This document shows positions 1 to 7,077 of a DNA stretch of 64,000 nt, piece by piece. A model generated the notes under the pieces. It did no database searches. It saw only the letters and a program-made list of their open reading frames with translations, and had not been told where the DNA came from. Both the position numbers and the translations under genes were made by a program. Numbering within the stretch: the stretch's first letter is position 1; each line of letters begins with the position of its first letter. Source of the stretch: CBDBCU01 sp965243185 (lineage in GTDB: Bacteria; Chloroflexota; Dehalococcoidia; Lucifugimonadales; UBA3495); contig OZ251531.1 of the NCBI GenBank assembly GCA_965243185.1, forward strand, positions 496,001-560,000. The letters are read 5' to 3'.

Positions 1-175
1 CGCGGAAACTTTTGATGATGGCGAGGGCGGCCTCCGGGATGGCTTTGTCGCCGCAGTAGATGCAGACAAAGGCCGGCACATTTTCGACAAAGAAGGGTTC
101 CGGGCCGGCTTCATCGCAGTAGCGGATGACTTCCTCCCGGAAGGCGTCGGGGCTGTGGCAAATCAGGCAGTCCAT
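1..175 (-). CDS. YgiT/MqsA-type zinc-finger protein, partial (runs off left edge)
   Basis: An open reading frame starts with ATG at 175-173 on the minus strand and continues past base 1; 58 residues are visible. It begins MDCLICHS and has a second cysteine pair (CIYC) about 35 residues later, the paired CxxC pattern of YgiT-type zinc-finger antitoxins. It follows the next gene (178-486) almost without a gap, and the two proteins align through the phrase PEPFFVENVPA / AEPLFVENLPA, so they look like a tandem duplication. In the MqsA family such domains bind zinc and the toxin, and a C-terminal helix-turn-helix binds the operator. Whether an HTH follows here is not visible. Confidence 0.6.
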   Translation of the reverse strand, partial: MDCLICHSPDAFREEVIRYCDEAGPEPFFVENVPAFVCIYCGDKAIPEAALAIIKSFR

Positions 176-177
176 AC

Positions 178-486
178 CTAATCACCCGGGACTTCAGCCA
201 GGGCGGGGACGGTTGCCGCCGCCTTGGCCTTTTCCGGCTTGGCGTCAGGATTTTTGAGGTCAAAGACCGGTACGCGGCGGTGGGCGATGGGAGTTCCCCG
301 ACCTCCCCGGACTTGCTTGTCCAATGTAGTCAAGACTTTACCGGGGTAATACCGCGGGCCGCACAGCCGGCATACTCCAGCCGGCAGGTTCTCCACAAAT
401 AGCGGCTCGGCGCCGGATTTCTGGAAGTAGAGAATAGTCCCTTTCTCTACGGTGTTACGGCTCCGGCAGTTGTAGCAGTATTCCAT
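178..486 (-). CDS. YgiT-type zinc-finger protein (possible antitoxin)
   Basis: The protein is 102 residues, starting MEYCYNCRS, with CYNC near the N-terminus and CRLC around residue 40: two CxxC pairs as in YgiT/MqsA zinc-finger domains. The rest is a basic, Pro/Ala-rich tail with no recognisable helix-turn-helix. The longer frame back to 603 would overlap the whole upstream gene, so the ATG at 486 is chosen. It begins two bases after the stop of the DUF4258-like gene, so the two are probably cotranslated as a toxin-antitoxin-like pair. The antitoxin role is inferred from this pairing. Confidence 0.6.
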   Translation of the reverse strand: MEYCYNCRSRNTVEKGTILYFQKSGAEPLFVENLPAGVCRLCGPRYYPGKVLTTLDKQVRGGRGTPIAHRRVPVFDLKNPDAKPEKAKAAATVPALAEVPGD

Positions 487-488
487 AC

Positions 489-821
489 CTATTGCCTCGC
501 AGTCGTCAGGCGGATGCGGTAATCGGCATCTGCCCATTTTTCCGGTTGGGTTTCCCCCGGGAAGTAGGCGGTCATCACCCGGCAAACGGGCAAGACGCTG
601 CACAGCAAATGCCCTATCCTGCCCTCTGCCGTTCTCCCCCAGACCAAGAATAGCCGACCTCTGGTTTCAATGACCAGCGGGTCGTCATCGCACAGCATAA
701 AACGGACTTCCGGCTTGTCCGGGGTAGGCCGTTCATTCACCCTTTCATCGTAGTGGTCGGTATAATCCAGCGTACCGTCTGCGGCGGCCCGGCACAACTC
801 CTCTATGCGATTGTCTTGCAT
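489..821 (-). CDS. DUF4258-like small protein, possible toxin partner of YgiT-type gene
   Basis: A 110-residue protein starting MQDNRIEEL, with an N-terminal helix followed by the pattern HYDERVNER, which resembles the HxxERxxER signature of DUF4258 proteins. These are often encoded directly before YgiT-type zinc-finger genes and are distantly related to the MqsR/RelE fold. Beta strands follow (VRFMLCDDDPLVIETRGRLF). AGGA lies five bases before the ATG. The downstream order (this gene, then two zinc-finger genes) fits a toxin-antitoxin operon. Toxicity is an inference; the domain assignment is from motif memory only. Confidence 0.5.
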   Translation of the reverse strand: MQDNRIEELCRAAADGTLDYTDHYDERVNERPTPDKPEVRFMLCDDDPLVIETRGRLFLVWGRTAEGRIGHLLCSVLPVCRVMTAYFPGETQPEKWADADYRIRLTTARQ

Positions 822-898
822 CTTTTCCTGACTCTCCGGGTGCTTGCGGCAACTGGCTTAATAATACCACACCTTACCCCCAAGGGTACAACCTCCCT

Positions 899-907
899 AA
901 GTAAATA
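899..907. repeat. Target site duplication, left copy
   Basis: AAGTAAATA lies immediately outside the left inverted repeat and is repeated exactly at 1984-1992 outside the right one. This 9-bp direct repeat marks the transposon insertion point. Confidence 0.93.
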
Positions 908-986
908 GATAGCGTTTCGATTTAGGTGGTTTAGTTGTAGAATGGGGAAAAGGCCGGCCTTGCTGGTTGACGGGAGGTGCGCTGTC

Positions 987-1969
987 ATGGGATTGCTGGA
1001 CGATTTGGAGACCCAACTGGAGCAGGAAATTCCGCTCCAGTTGCAGGCGAAGCTGCAACAAGCCCTGGATCATTATCAGCCCCGATGTGCTCAGTGCGCT
1101 CTGGCGATGCACCGCCATCATCGCTATGAGCGCACCATTGTCACGTCCTATGGTCCCATCCGGATAGCGGTTCCGGTGTTTCGTTGTGGGCAATGTCGCC
1201 AACTGGCGGGCGGCGCGGCGCTGCTGGGGCCGGAAGTTCGTTACCAACGGTTCTCAAAAAAACTCGGGACATGGCTTTGAGCTTGGCGGCCCAGGGTTTG
1301 AGTTACGCCCAAGCGGGGCAGTGGGTGGGTTGTGTCAAAAGCACCTTGTGTCGCTGGCTGCGGCGGTTGGCCTTGACCCGGCCCCGGTTGCCGGGGGCAG
1401 TGTGGGAACTGGATGGTTTGTGGACGCGCACCCGGCAGGGCGCTCAGGAATTGAAGGTAATCCGGGACGAAACCGGGGCGGTCTTGGCGACTTTCGGGCC
1501 TTGGGCGGCGGCCCTGGAGTTGGCCGAGCAGTCCGGAGCCGCGCCACCCCGACATCTGGTCAGCGACGGCGACCGGGCCATCGCGGCCGGCATCCAGGGG
1601 GTGTACGGCCGGGCGGCGCCGCATCAGCTGTGCATCTTTCACCTGCTGCGGGAATATGGACGGAATATCGGGAAATCCGGCTTGGCCGCCGCCCGGCAAC
1701 TGCTGTTGACTGACAGCGCGGTGGCGGCCCAGAGCTACGCTCGTCAAATAATGGAGTTGACCGAGGGCGCCGCCGCTTACTGGCTGGACAAGGCGTTGCT
1801 CGCCGGCCGGCAGTATTGGACTACGGGAGAGGTCGCCTACCGGACTACTTCCCGCTTGGAACGCTACAATCGGGAGTTGCGCCGGCGGGAGCGATTGGGG
1901 ACGGTCTGGTCAGAGCATAACCTGCTGGCTTTGCTGCAAACCCGGGGCTTGCTCAACCAAACCACCTAA
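987..1969 (+). CDS. IS transposase, two frames fused by -1 ribosomal frameshift
   Basis: The first frame starts at ATG 987, nine bases after GGGAGG, and would stop at 1278-1280. The second frame, one base back, runs to the stop at 1967-1969. They overlap at seven A residues (1256-1262, read A AAA AAA in the zero frame), a classic -1 slip site. The fused protein is about 327 residues: an N-terminal helix, a zinc-ribbon-like region (CAQCALAMHRH, then CGQCR), a helix-turn-helix (YAQAGQWVGCVKSTLCRWL), then a DDE-type domain. Likely acidic residues are in ELDGLWT, VSDGDRAI and TTSRLERYNREL, and QLCIFHLLREYGR resembles the C/H motif of mutator-type transposases. Catalytic residues are assigned by eye. 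Confidence 0.82.
1256..1262 (+). promoter_or_regulatory. Slippery heptamer for -1 frameshift
   Basis: Seven consecutive A residues in register A AAA AAA with the first transposase frame. Moving back one base here joins the zinc-ribbon frame to the DDE-domain frame. Both frames are open across it. Confidence 0.7.
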
Positions 1970-1981
1970 AATGCAACGCTA

Positions 1982-3364
1982 TCAAGTAAATATCGCCTCT
2001 TTTATGTTCAGCACGTCTTGGCGGAGCTGGTTGTCCTCGTTGAGTTCGGCGTTGATTTTGCCGGCGCCGTGGCTGACGGTGGAGTGGTCTTTGCCGCCGA
2101 GCAGGCGGCCGACTTCGGTGGGGGAAAGTTCCAGTTCTGAGTAGAGGAGGTACATAGCCACCTGGCGGGCCAGGGCGATGGTTTTAGTGCGGCGACGGCC
2201 CAAGAGGTCGGCGGGGGAAACTTTATATTGGCTGGCTACCTGCTCGATGATGCGCTCCGGGTCAATGGCGTGGCGGGCGGTGTCCAGGGTAATATCGTCC
2301 AGCAGGCGAGAAGTGGAATCGAGGGTTATGGGGGTGTTCATCAGTTGGGCGGCGGCTACCACCCGGTTGAGGCTGCCCTCCAGTTCCCGTACATTTTTCT
2401 GCACCCGCTTGGCGATAAGCTCGACGATGCCGGGATCCAAATCCACGCGCAGGTCGTCGGCTTTGGCGTACAGGATGGCGATGCGGGTTTCCAAATCCGG
2501 CGGCTGAATGTCGGCAATCAAGCCCCATTCGTAGCGGGAGCGCAGGCGATCCTCGGTCAGGGTCAGGGCCTTGGGCGGGCGGTCGGAGGTCATAACTATC
2601 TGGTAGCTGCCGGTGTGCAGGTCGTTAAAGGTATGGAAAAATGCTTCCTGGGTCTGTTCCTTGCCGTTGAGGAACTGGACATCGTCCATCAGCAGGAGTT
2701 GGCGGCTGCGATAGCGGCGGCGGAAATCCTCGGTAGCGCCGCTGCGGATGGCGGAAATGAATTCGTTGGCAAACTGCTCGGCGGATACATAGAGGATTTT
2801 CAACCCCTGGCGGGCCGCCTGCTGGCCGATGGCGTGGAGCAGATGGGTTTTGCCCAAGCCAACGCCGGAATAGAGGAACAGGGGATTGTAAATCTGGCCG
2901 GGGTTGTCGGCTACGGCTTGGGCGGCGCTGAAAGCCATCCGGTTGGAATTGCCGGCGACGAACTTGGCAAAGGAATAGCGGGGGCTGAAGTTGACCCGGG
3001 TTTCCGCCGGGAGTTGGTCGGCGGCGTAGTCGGCGGCCGGGCCGGCGGCCGTTTCCGGCGTTGATTCCGGGGCGGATTGACGGGCGGCGTTGGCCGGCGG
3101 CGTTTCCGAAGCCGGGACTTGAAAGCGCACATCGTACTGGCGGCCGGAAACCTGGCGCAGGGTGCGGAGGATGGTCTGGTAGAGGCGCTGTTCCAGCAGC
3201 TCGAGGACAAAGACGCTGGGCACGGTCACCAGCAAATCCAGATCGCGAAAGGCGATGCCTTCGGACTCCTTCAGCCAAGTGTCGAAGGTGTTGCGGGGCA
3301 GTTCCAGTTCCAATTGGCCCAAAGTTGCCTGCCAAGTTTCCCGGGCCGATACTTCCACGGTCAT
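1982..3364 (-). CDS. dnaA: Chromosomal replication initiator protein DnaA
   Basis: DnaA binds origin DnaA boxes as ATP-bound oligomers and opens the duplex. This 460-residue protein has the N-terminal helicase-loading domain (WQATLGQLELELPRNTFDTWL), a variable Pro/Ala-rich linker, an AAA+ domain with Walker A GVGLGKTH near residue 170 and Walker B LLLMDDVQF, and the C-terminal DnaA-box signature GRLLGGKDHSTVSHG. The start at ATG 3364 is preferred over the upstream ATG at 3451: GGGGA lies eight bases ahead and the protein then begins at the normal domain I. The TGA stop is supplied by the end of the inserted element; removing the element gives TAG at the same codon, so the protein is unchanged. 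No clear DnaA-box cluster was seen nearby. Confidence 0.97.
   Translation of the reverse strand: MTVEVSARETWQATLGQLELELPRNTFDTWLKESEGIAFRDLDLLVTVPSVFVLELLEQRLYQTILRTLRQVSGRQYDVRFQVPASETPPANAARQSAPESTPETAAGPAADYAADQLPAETRVNFSPRYSFAKFVAGNSNRMAFSAAQAVADNPGQIYNPLFLYSGVGLGKTHLLHAIGQQAARQGLKILYVSAEQFANEFISAIRSGATEDFRRRYRSRQLLLMDDVQFLNGKEQTQEAFFHTFNDLHTGSYQIVMTSDRPPKALTLTEDRLRSRYEWGLIADIQPPDLETRIAILYAKADDLRVDLDPGIVELIAKRVQKNVRELEGSLNRVVAAAQLMNTPITLDSTSRLLDDITLDTARHAIDPERIIEQVASQYKVSPADLLGRRRTKTIALARQVAMYLLYSELELSPTEVGRLLGGKDHSTVSHGAGKINAELNEDNQLRQDVLNIKEAIFT
1984..1992. repeat. Target site duplication, right copy
   Basis: AAGTAAATA directly follows the right inverted repeat and equals 899-907. On the minus strand it encodes the last residues (I-F-T) of DnaA. 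Confidence 0.93.
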
Positions 3365-3526
3365 ACGCCATTCCCCAACAATGCCGACTTTGCCCGGGCC
3401 GGGTGTGCCGGGCAAGGGGTAAGGATAGCGGTTGGGCGGCAGCGGCGGCAAGGCAGGGAGCGGCGGGGTTTGGGGGAGTTTTGGCGGCGGCGGGCAATAG
3501 GGATTGAGAAAGGGGGATTAAGAAAG

Positions 3527-3553
3527 GGGGGCGGCCGGAACCGCCCCCTTTTG
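3527..3553 (-). terminator. Intrinsic terminator after the secreted-protein gene
   Basis: A GC-rich hairpin (CGG core with runs of G and C, one bulged base, loop CCGGAA) lies about 20 bases beyond the stop of the minus-strand gene at 3572. On the minus strand it is followed by TTTCTT. Confidence 0.75.
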
Positions 3554-3571
3554 TGGCGGGAGGGCAAGGGG

Positions 3572-4600
3572 TTAGCGGCGGCGGACGCGTTTGGTGCAGA
3601 CACCGCTCCAGGTGCGGCTTTCCCGGGCTCTCCCGCGAAAACGGTCGGTTTGTCCAGGATTATAGCGGTCGCTATGTCGCTGAAGGGCGTAAAACCAGCC
3701 GTGGTTGTCTCCATTATCATTGACCCCGCCGGTGCCGCCTTCGCGGTTGTGGCCGGGGCCGAAATCGGCGCTGCCCTCGACATACTTCCCGCCCCGGGCT
3801 TGGCAGGCGGGGATGACTTTCTCCTCCGCCCGGGCCCGCCACCAGTCCGGGGAACGGAACCCGCCGCCGCCAAAGCCAGACGGCGTACGGACGTTGGTTC
3901 GCCAGTCAACCGACCAGTCAGTATCGCCGTGGCCTTGGCCGGCATAGCCGTTCCGGGCGCGCTTATGCGTATCCTCACCGTCGTAAGTATAAGAGCCGGA
4001 ATGGCCGTTATATTCGGTGCAAATCAGGGTGCCGCCCGGCGTGTCATGCTCCGCCACGTAATTGTTTTCGGGAGCAGGGAATTGCAGACGGGAAGCCGGC
4101 ACCGGCGGGCAGGTGCCGGTTTCGGCGGAGTCGCTGCGGACCCGGAAACGCACGGTTTTCTTGCCGCGGCGTTCCTCCCGGGGAAACTCAAAGATCATGT
4201 CGCGGGAGACGCCGGTAACGCCGGATTCCCCATCGGTCAAGTAGCCCTCTTGGGCGGCCAGGAAACCCCGGAAGTTGCCTTGCTCGCCAAAATAGACCGT
4301 ATCATCCCGCTCATTGCGGTCCCGGCCGGCAAGCCAAGTTTCGGACTTGGTCCAAGTGTCGGACTGGTCGATGGCGCAGTAGATGGCTTTGCCGCGGTTG
4401 GCGGCCAGGGATTCGAGGATCATCGAGACCCGGGCATCCTCGGCATCGGCAACGGCGGGGGACTCTTGCCAGTCGGAGCAGTCCCAGGGGATGGAACGGG
4501 GGGCGGCTTGGGCGTCAGGGGTAGGACTGGCGGTGACGAGCAGTCCGAAGGTCATGACGGACAGGATTAGGATGGCCATAGGGAATCGGTAGCGGTTCAT
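3572..4600 (-). CDS. Secreted protein of unrecognised family, constant-head/variable-tail copy 1
   Basis: A 342-residue protein with an N-terminal signal peptide (hydrophobic stretch FPMAILILSVMTFGLLVTA). The head, about residues 34-145, starts APRSIPWDCSDWQES and ends FEFPREER; it is nearly identical to proteins at 11751-12776 and 43967-44856, also at DNA level. It has two conserved cysteines (WDCSDW and YCAIDQS). After about residue 145 the sequence differs completely from its relatives: Gly/Asn/Asp-rich with WRARAEEKVIPACQARGGKYVE, ending SGVCTKRVRRR. The Cys-plus-basic C-terminus is shared by all three copies. GGAGG lies nine bases before the ATG. This copy lacks the poly-C tract of the other two. 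Function unknown; a surface or secreted role is inferred from the signal peptide. Confidence 0.8.
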   Translation of the reverse strand: MNRYRFPMAILILSVMTFGLLVTASPTPDAQAAPRSIPWDCSDWQESPAVADAEDARVSMILESLAANRGKAIYCAIDQSDTWTKSETWLAGRDRNERDDTVYFGEQGNFRGFLAAQEGYLTDGESGVTGVSRDMIFEFPREERRGKKTVRFRVRSDSAETGTCPPVPASRLQFPAPENNYVAEHDTPGGTLICTEYNGHSGSYTYDGEDTHKRARNGYAGQGHGDTDWSVDWRTNVRTPSGFGGGGFRSPDWWRARAEEKVIPACQARGGKYVEGSADFGPGHNREGGTGGVNDNGDNHGWFYALQRHSDRYNPGQTDRFRGRARESRTWSGVCTKRVRRR

Positions 4601-4653
4601 TAGGGATACCTCCGCGGCAGCAGGACTTTTAATGCCGGTGGAAAGCCGATAAT

Positions 4654-4714
4654 AAAAGTGTAAAAAAGGGCGGGCTTCCTACTTGACAGGAAGCCCGCCC
4701 TTTTTTACACTTTT
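4654..4714. repeat. Perfect 27-bp inverted repeat with 7-base loop
   Basis: Arms 4654-4680 and 4688-4714 are exact reverse complements around the loop ACTTGAC. The stem has a GC core (GGGCGGGCTTCCT) flanked by A and T runs, so it could act as a bidirectional terminator. It lies 54 bases upstream of the secreted-protein start, so it may isolate that gene from transcription from the right. A miniature transposable element is another possibility. Confidence 0.85.
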
Positions 4715-4807
4715 GGACTTTTCGGGAAGGGTGGGGTTGGCTATTGGAGGGGTTGGGGGACTAAAAATTAAAAATTTTTTGGTCCCGGGAGATGGGGCGA
4801 AAAAAAT

Positions 4808-4870
4808 ACGGCGGGGGAACTTTTACAAAAGTTCCCCGCGCCCCCTCAAAACTTTTTGAGTTTTTGGGGG
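4808..4870. repeat. Dispersed double-hairpin repeat (REP-like), copy 1
   Basis: The core GGCGGGGGAACTTTT pairs with AAAAGTTCCCC, followed by a second small hairpin CTCAAAAC/TTTTTGAG. The same unit of about 60 bases recurs at 38261-38318, 40187-40248, 43887-43947 and 45003-45065, always in intergenic DNA and in the same orientation. Confidence 0.85.
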
Positions 4871-4900
4871 ATGAAGGGAGAAATTGGGTCGGGGGGATAT

Positions 4901-5025
4901 AACGAGCTGCGGTCGAACCGGAAACTAGGCGCGATGGAACCGGGAACGAGCTGCGGTTGAACCGGAAACTAACCGCGAGCAAGCCGGAAACGAGCCGCGA
5001 TGGAACCGGAAACTAGCCGCGATTA
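4901..5025. repeat. Short tandem repeat, about six 22-bp units
   Basis: Units begin at about 4901, 4922, 4945, 4966, 4988 and 5010. Each contains AAACTAGCCGCG-like and GAACCGG-like halves, with a few changes per unit. There are no unique spacers, so it is not a CRISPR. It fills the gap between the repeat at 4808 and the sat promoter region. Nothing else was recognised in the gene-free stretch 4601-5178. Confidence 0.8.
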
Positions 5026-5178
5026 AGGGTTTTGGGACGGCGGCGGCGATGGCGTTGGGGATGCTTTTGGCGGCGGATGTGGGGGGTGGGGATGGAGGGA
5101 TAGCGGGAGTGAATTTACACCGGTTCCAGGACTTTGCTTGCCCCTCCCGTTACCCCTAGCGCAATTTTGTTAATGGTG

Positions 5179-5184
5179 TATAAT
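5179..5184 (+). promoter_or_regulatory. -10 box upstream of sat
   Basis: TATAAT occurs in the context ATGGTGTATAAT, which recurs upstream of the LLM gene at 25365. No convincing -35 is seen. A palindrome TTAACCGGTTAA follows at 5218-5229, between this box and the sat start, and may be an operator. Confidence 0.5.
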
Positions 5185-5265
5185 AAGCCCCGGCAGTTTT
5201 GCCTACTTTCCCGCCCCTTAACCGGTTAACCGGCGGGGTTATTCCCGGAACTTTGGCCGGCAGCA

Positions 5266-6528
5266 GTGGTTGACAACAGCTTGTCCCCCCATGGGGGAGT
5301 GTTAATTGAACGGGTTGCGCCCCCGGATGCCGCCGGGCGGGCGGCCTTATCCCCTATGCCCCGCATTGCGGTCCGGGATCAGATTGCCCGGGAAGGTGTC
5401 AACCTGGCTTACGGGTTCTTTTCCCCGCTCGAGGGGTTTATGGGCCGGGCGGACCTGGATTCGGTAGCCCGCAATATGACTTTGACCAGCGGCTATGTCT
5501 GGAGTATCCCCATCGTCCTGGATTTGTCCCCGGCGGAAGTGGCGCGGCTGGAATTGCAGCCCGGCAAAACCGCCTTGCTGACTTATCAGGAGCAGCCGCT
5601 GGCTACTCTGGAAGTTGCCGAAATCTACTCTTACGATAAGGAGTTTCTGGCCCGGCAGGTGTATGGGACTGGCGATGCCGCCCATCCCGGCGTTCAGCGT
5701 ACCTATGCTTATCAAGACTGTTTCATCGCCGGGCCGGTTACTCTGATTAACCCGCCGACAATTAACCCGCCCTTTGACCGGTTCTGGCAGACGCCCCGGC
5801 AGCTGCGCCAAACTCTGGCGGAACGGGATTGGCAGCGGGTAGTGGCGCATCAAACCCGCAATGTTCCCCACGCCGGCCACGAATGGCTGATGAAAGGGGC
5901 ATTTTTGGCGGCCGCTGCCGATGGGGTGCTGGTCAGCGCGGTTATCGGGGAAAAGAAGCCGGGCGATTACATCGATGAGGCGATTGTGCTGACCCACAAC
6001 CGGCTGCGGGAAGCCGGATTTTTCCGGGAGGATACACACCTGACCTCGACCCTGCTGTGGGATATGCGCTACGCCGGGCCGCGGGAGGCGGTCTTTCACG
6101 CTTTAGTGCGGAAAAACCTGGGCTGCACCCACCATATGTTTGGCCGGGACCACGCCGGCGTCGGCAGTTACTACGATACCTACGCCGCCCACCGCATCTT
6201 TGACGAATTGCCCGATTTGGGCATAAAATCGACGCTGACTCTGGAATGGTGGTACTGTCCGGCCTGCGATGGCGTGGCCTACGAAGGTCTGTGCGGTCAC
6301 CGGGAACAGAAACAGGATTTGGCTGGCACTTTGATTCGCAGCATCATCCAGGGCGGCGCCGAGCCGGCGCCCACTACCTTGCGCGCCGAGGTGCTGGCGG
6401 TAGTCCGGGAATGCGCCGATAAGTACGGGTTCGGGTCGCCTTTCGTTGGGGAGAACTACTTGGCGAACCGCACTCCGGTTATGACGCTGCCGGCTTGGGA
6501 CTGTAACGGTACCGCCGCCGCGCCATAA
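5266..6528 (+). CDS. sat: Sulfate adenylyltransferase (ATP sulfurylase)
   Basis: Sat interconverts ATP plus sulfate with adenosine 5'-phosphosulfate (APS) and pyrophosphate. The 420-residue length suits the homo-oligomeric dissimilatory type without an APS kinase domain. The active-site motif reads QTRNVPHAGHEWLMK (QxRN plus HxGH), and GRDHAGVGSYYDTY gives the second nucleotide-binding motif. A zinc-ribbon-like segment (CPACDGVAYEGLC) follows. The start is the GTG at 5266; no strong ribosome site was seen. A terminator-like hairpin separates it from aprB, but the three genes form one functional locus. Without dsr in view, the direction (sulfite oxidation to sulfate or sulfate activation) cannot be decided here. 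Confidence 0.95.
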   Translation: MVDNSLSPHGGVLIERVAPPDAAGRAALSPMPRIAVRDQIAREGVNLAYGFFSPLEGFMGRADLDSVARNMTLTSGYVWSIPIVLDLSPAEVARLELQPGKTALLTYQEQPLATLEVAEIYSYDKEFLARQVYGTGDAAHPGVQRTYAYQDCFIAGPVTLINPPTINPPFDRFWQTPRQLRQTLAERDWQRVVAHQTRNVPHAGHEWLMKGAFLAAAADGVLVSAVIGEKKPGDYIDEAIVLTHNRLREAGFFREDTHLTSTLLWDMRYAGPREAVFHALVRKNLGCTHHMFGRDHAGVGSYYDTYAAHRIFDELPDLGIKSTLTLEWWYCPACDGVAYEGLCGHREQKQDLAGTLIRSIIQGGAEPAPTTLRAEVLAVVRECADKYGFGSPFVGENYLANRTPVMTLPAWDCNGTAAAP

Positions 6529-6540
6529 ACTCGGTTCTTG

Positions 6541-6571
6541 GCCCCCGTTGGCATTGTAGCGGGGGCATTTT
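6541..6571 (+). terminator. Terminator or attenuator between sat and aprB
   Basis: GCCCCCG (6541-6547) pairs with CGGGGGC (6560-6566), followed by ATTTTT. It could end the sat transcript or tune readthrough into aprBA. Confidence 0.7.
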
Positions 6572-6605
6572 TGCGGAAACCTTAACCATAAATCGGGAGG
6601 AAGCA

Positions 6606-7061
6606 ATGCCAACCTTTGTGAACCCTACGGCCTGCAACGCCTGCGCCGACGAACACCAGGGGCCGCTGTGCGTTTATATCTGCCCCAACGACCTGATGGC
6701 GTTGGACACCGCCATTAACAAGGGCTTTAACCAGGAGCCGCAGCTATGCTCCGAGTGTTACGCCTGCGTCAAGCTCTGTCCGCAGGAAGCCATCCAGGTT
6801 CGGGGCTACTCGGACTTCATCCCCTTGGGGGCGTCGGTGCAGCCGCGCCGGGTGGAAAACGGCTTGACCTGGACGGTGACCTTCCGCAACGGCAAGGTTC
6901 TGGAGTTCACCTATCCCTCCCGCTCCCGGCCGGCCGGCACCGTTGAACCCTACGCCGACTTCACCGAAAACCCGGAGGGCGACCTGAAAGGCCAGGGCTT
7001 GGCCGGGGAAGGGATGTGGCTGGGGGTGGCGGCCTTGCCTACCCTGCAAACCGGAAACTAA
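6606..7061 (+). CDS. aprB: Adenylylsulfate reductase, beta subunit
   Basis: AprB carries two [4Fe-4S] clusters that pass electrons to or from the FAD of AprA during APS/sulfite interconversion. The 151-residue protein has the ferredoxin-like cysteine sets CNACADEHQGPLCVYICP and CSECYACVKLCPQ in the first 65 residues, then the AprB beta-sheet and C-terminal tail that wraps AprA (EPYADF, EGMWLG). GGGAGG lies six bases before ATG 6606. aprA starts 16 bases downstream, so the two are cotranscribed. The enzyme is cytoplasmic; no qmo or aprM partner is in the window. Confidence 0.95.
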   Translation: MPTFVNPTACNACADEHQGPLCVYICPNDLMALDTAINKGFNQEPQLCSECYACVKLCPQEAIQVRGYSDFIPLGASVQPRRVENGLTWTVTFRNGKVLEFTYPSRSRPAGTVEPYADFTENPEGDLKGQGLAGEGMWLGVAALPTLQTGN

Positions 7062-7077
7062 AGGAGGCTTGCCCAAA

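Larger units (their letters stand above)
908..1983 (+). mobile_element. Complete insertion sequence (ISKra4/ISLre2/IS256-like superfamily), 1076 bp
   Basis: The element is bounded by 30-bp terminal inverted repeats at 908-937 and 1954-1983, matching at 26 of 30 positions and both starting GATAGCGTT. It is flanked by a perfect 9-bp target duplication AAGTAAATA. It carries one transposase gene in two overlapping frames joined by a likely -1 slip. The transposase stop lies inside the right inverted repeat. A 9-bp duplication, imperfect repeats of about 30 bp and a zinc-ribbon plus DDE transposase fit the ISKra4/ISLre2/IS256 group; the exact family needs an ISfinder comparison. All parts look intact, so it may be active or recently active. 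Confidence 0.88.

Noticed and set aside
3365..3571. Replication origin next to dnaA
   Set aside because: No cluster of TTATCCACA-like boxes or AT-rich unwinding region was found; the segment holds a terminator and GC-rich DNA.
3077..4570. 497-residue plus-strand frame
   Set aside because: Antisense to dnaA's 5' end and secreted copy 1; crosses the terminator between them.
4901..5025. CRISPR array
   Set aside because: Units are adjacent 22-bp tandem repeats with no spacers; no cas genes are in the window.
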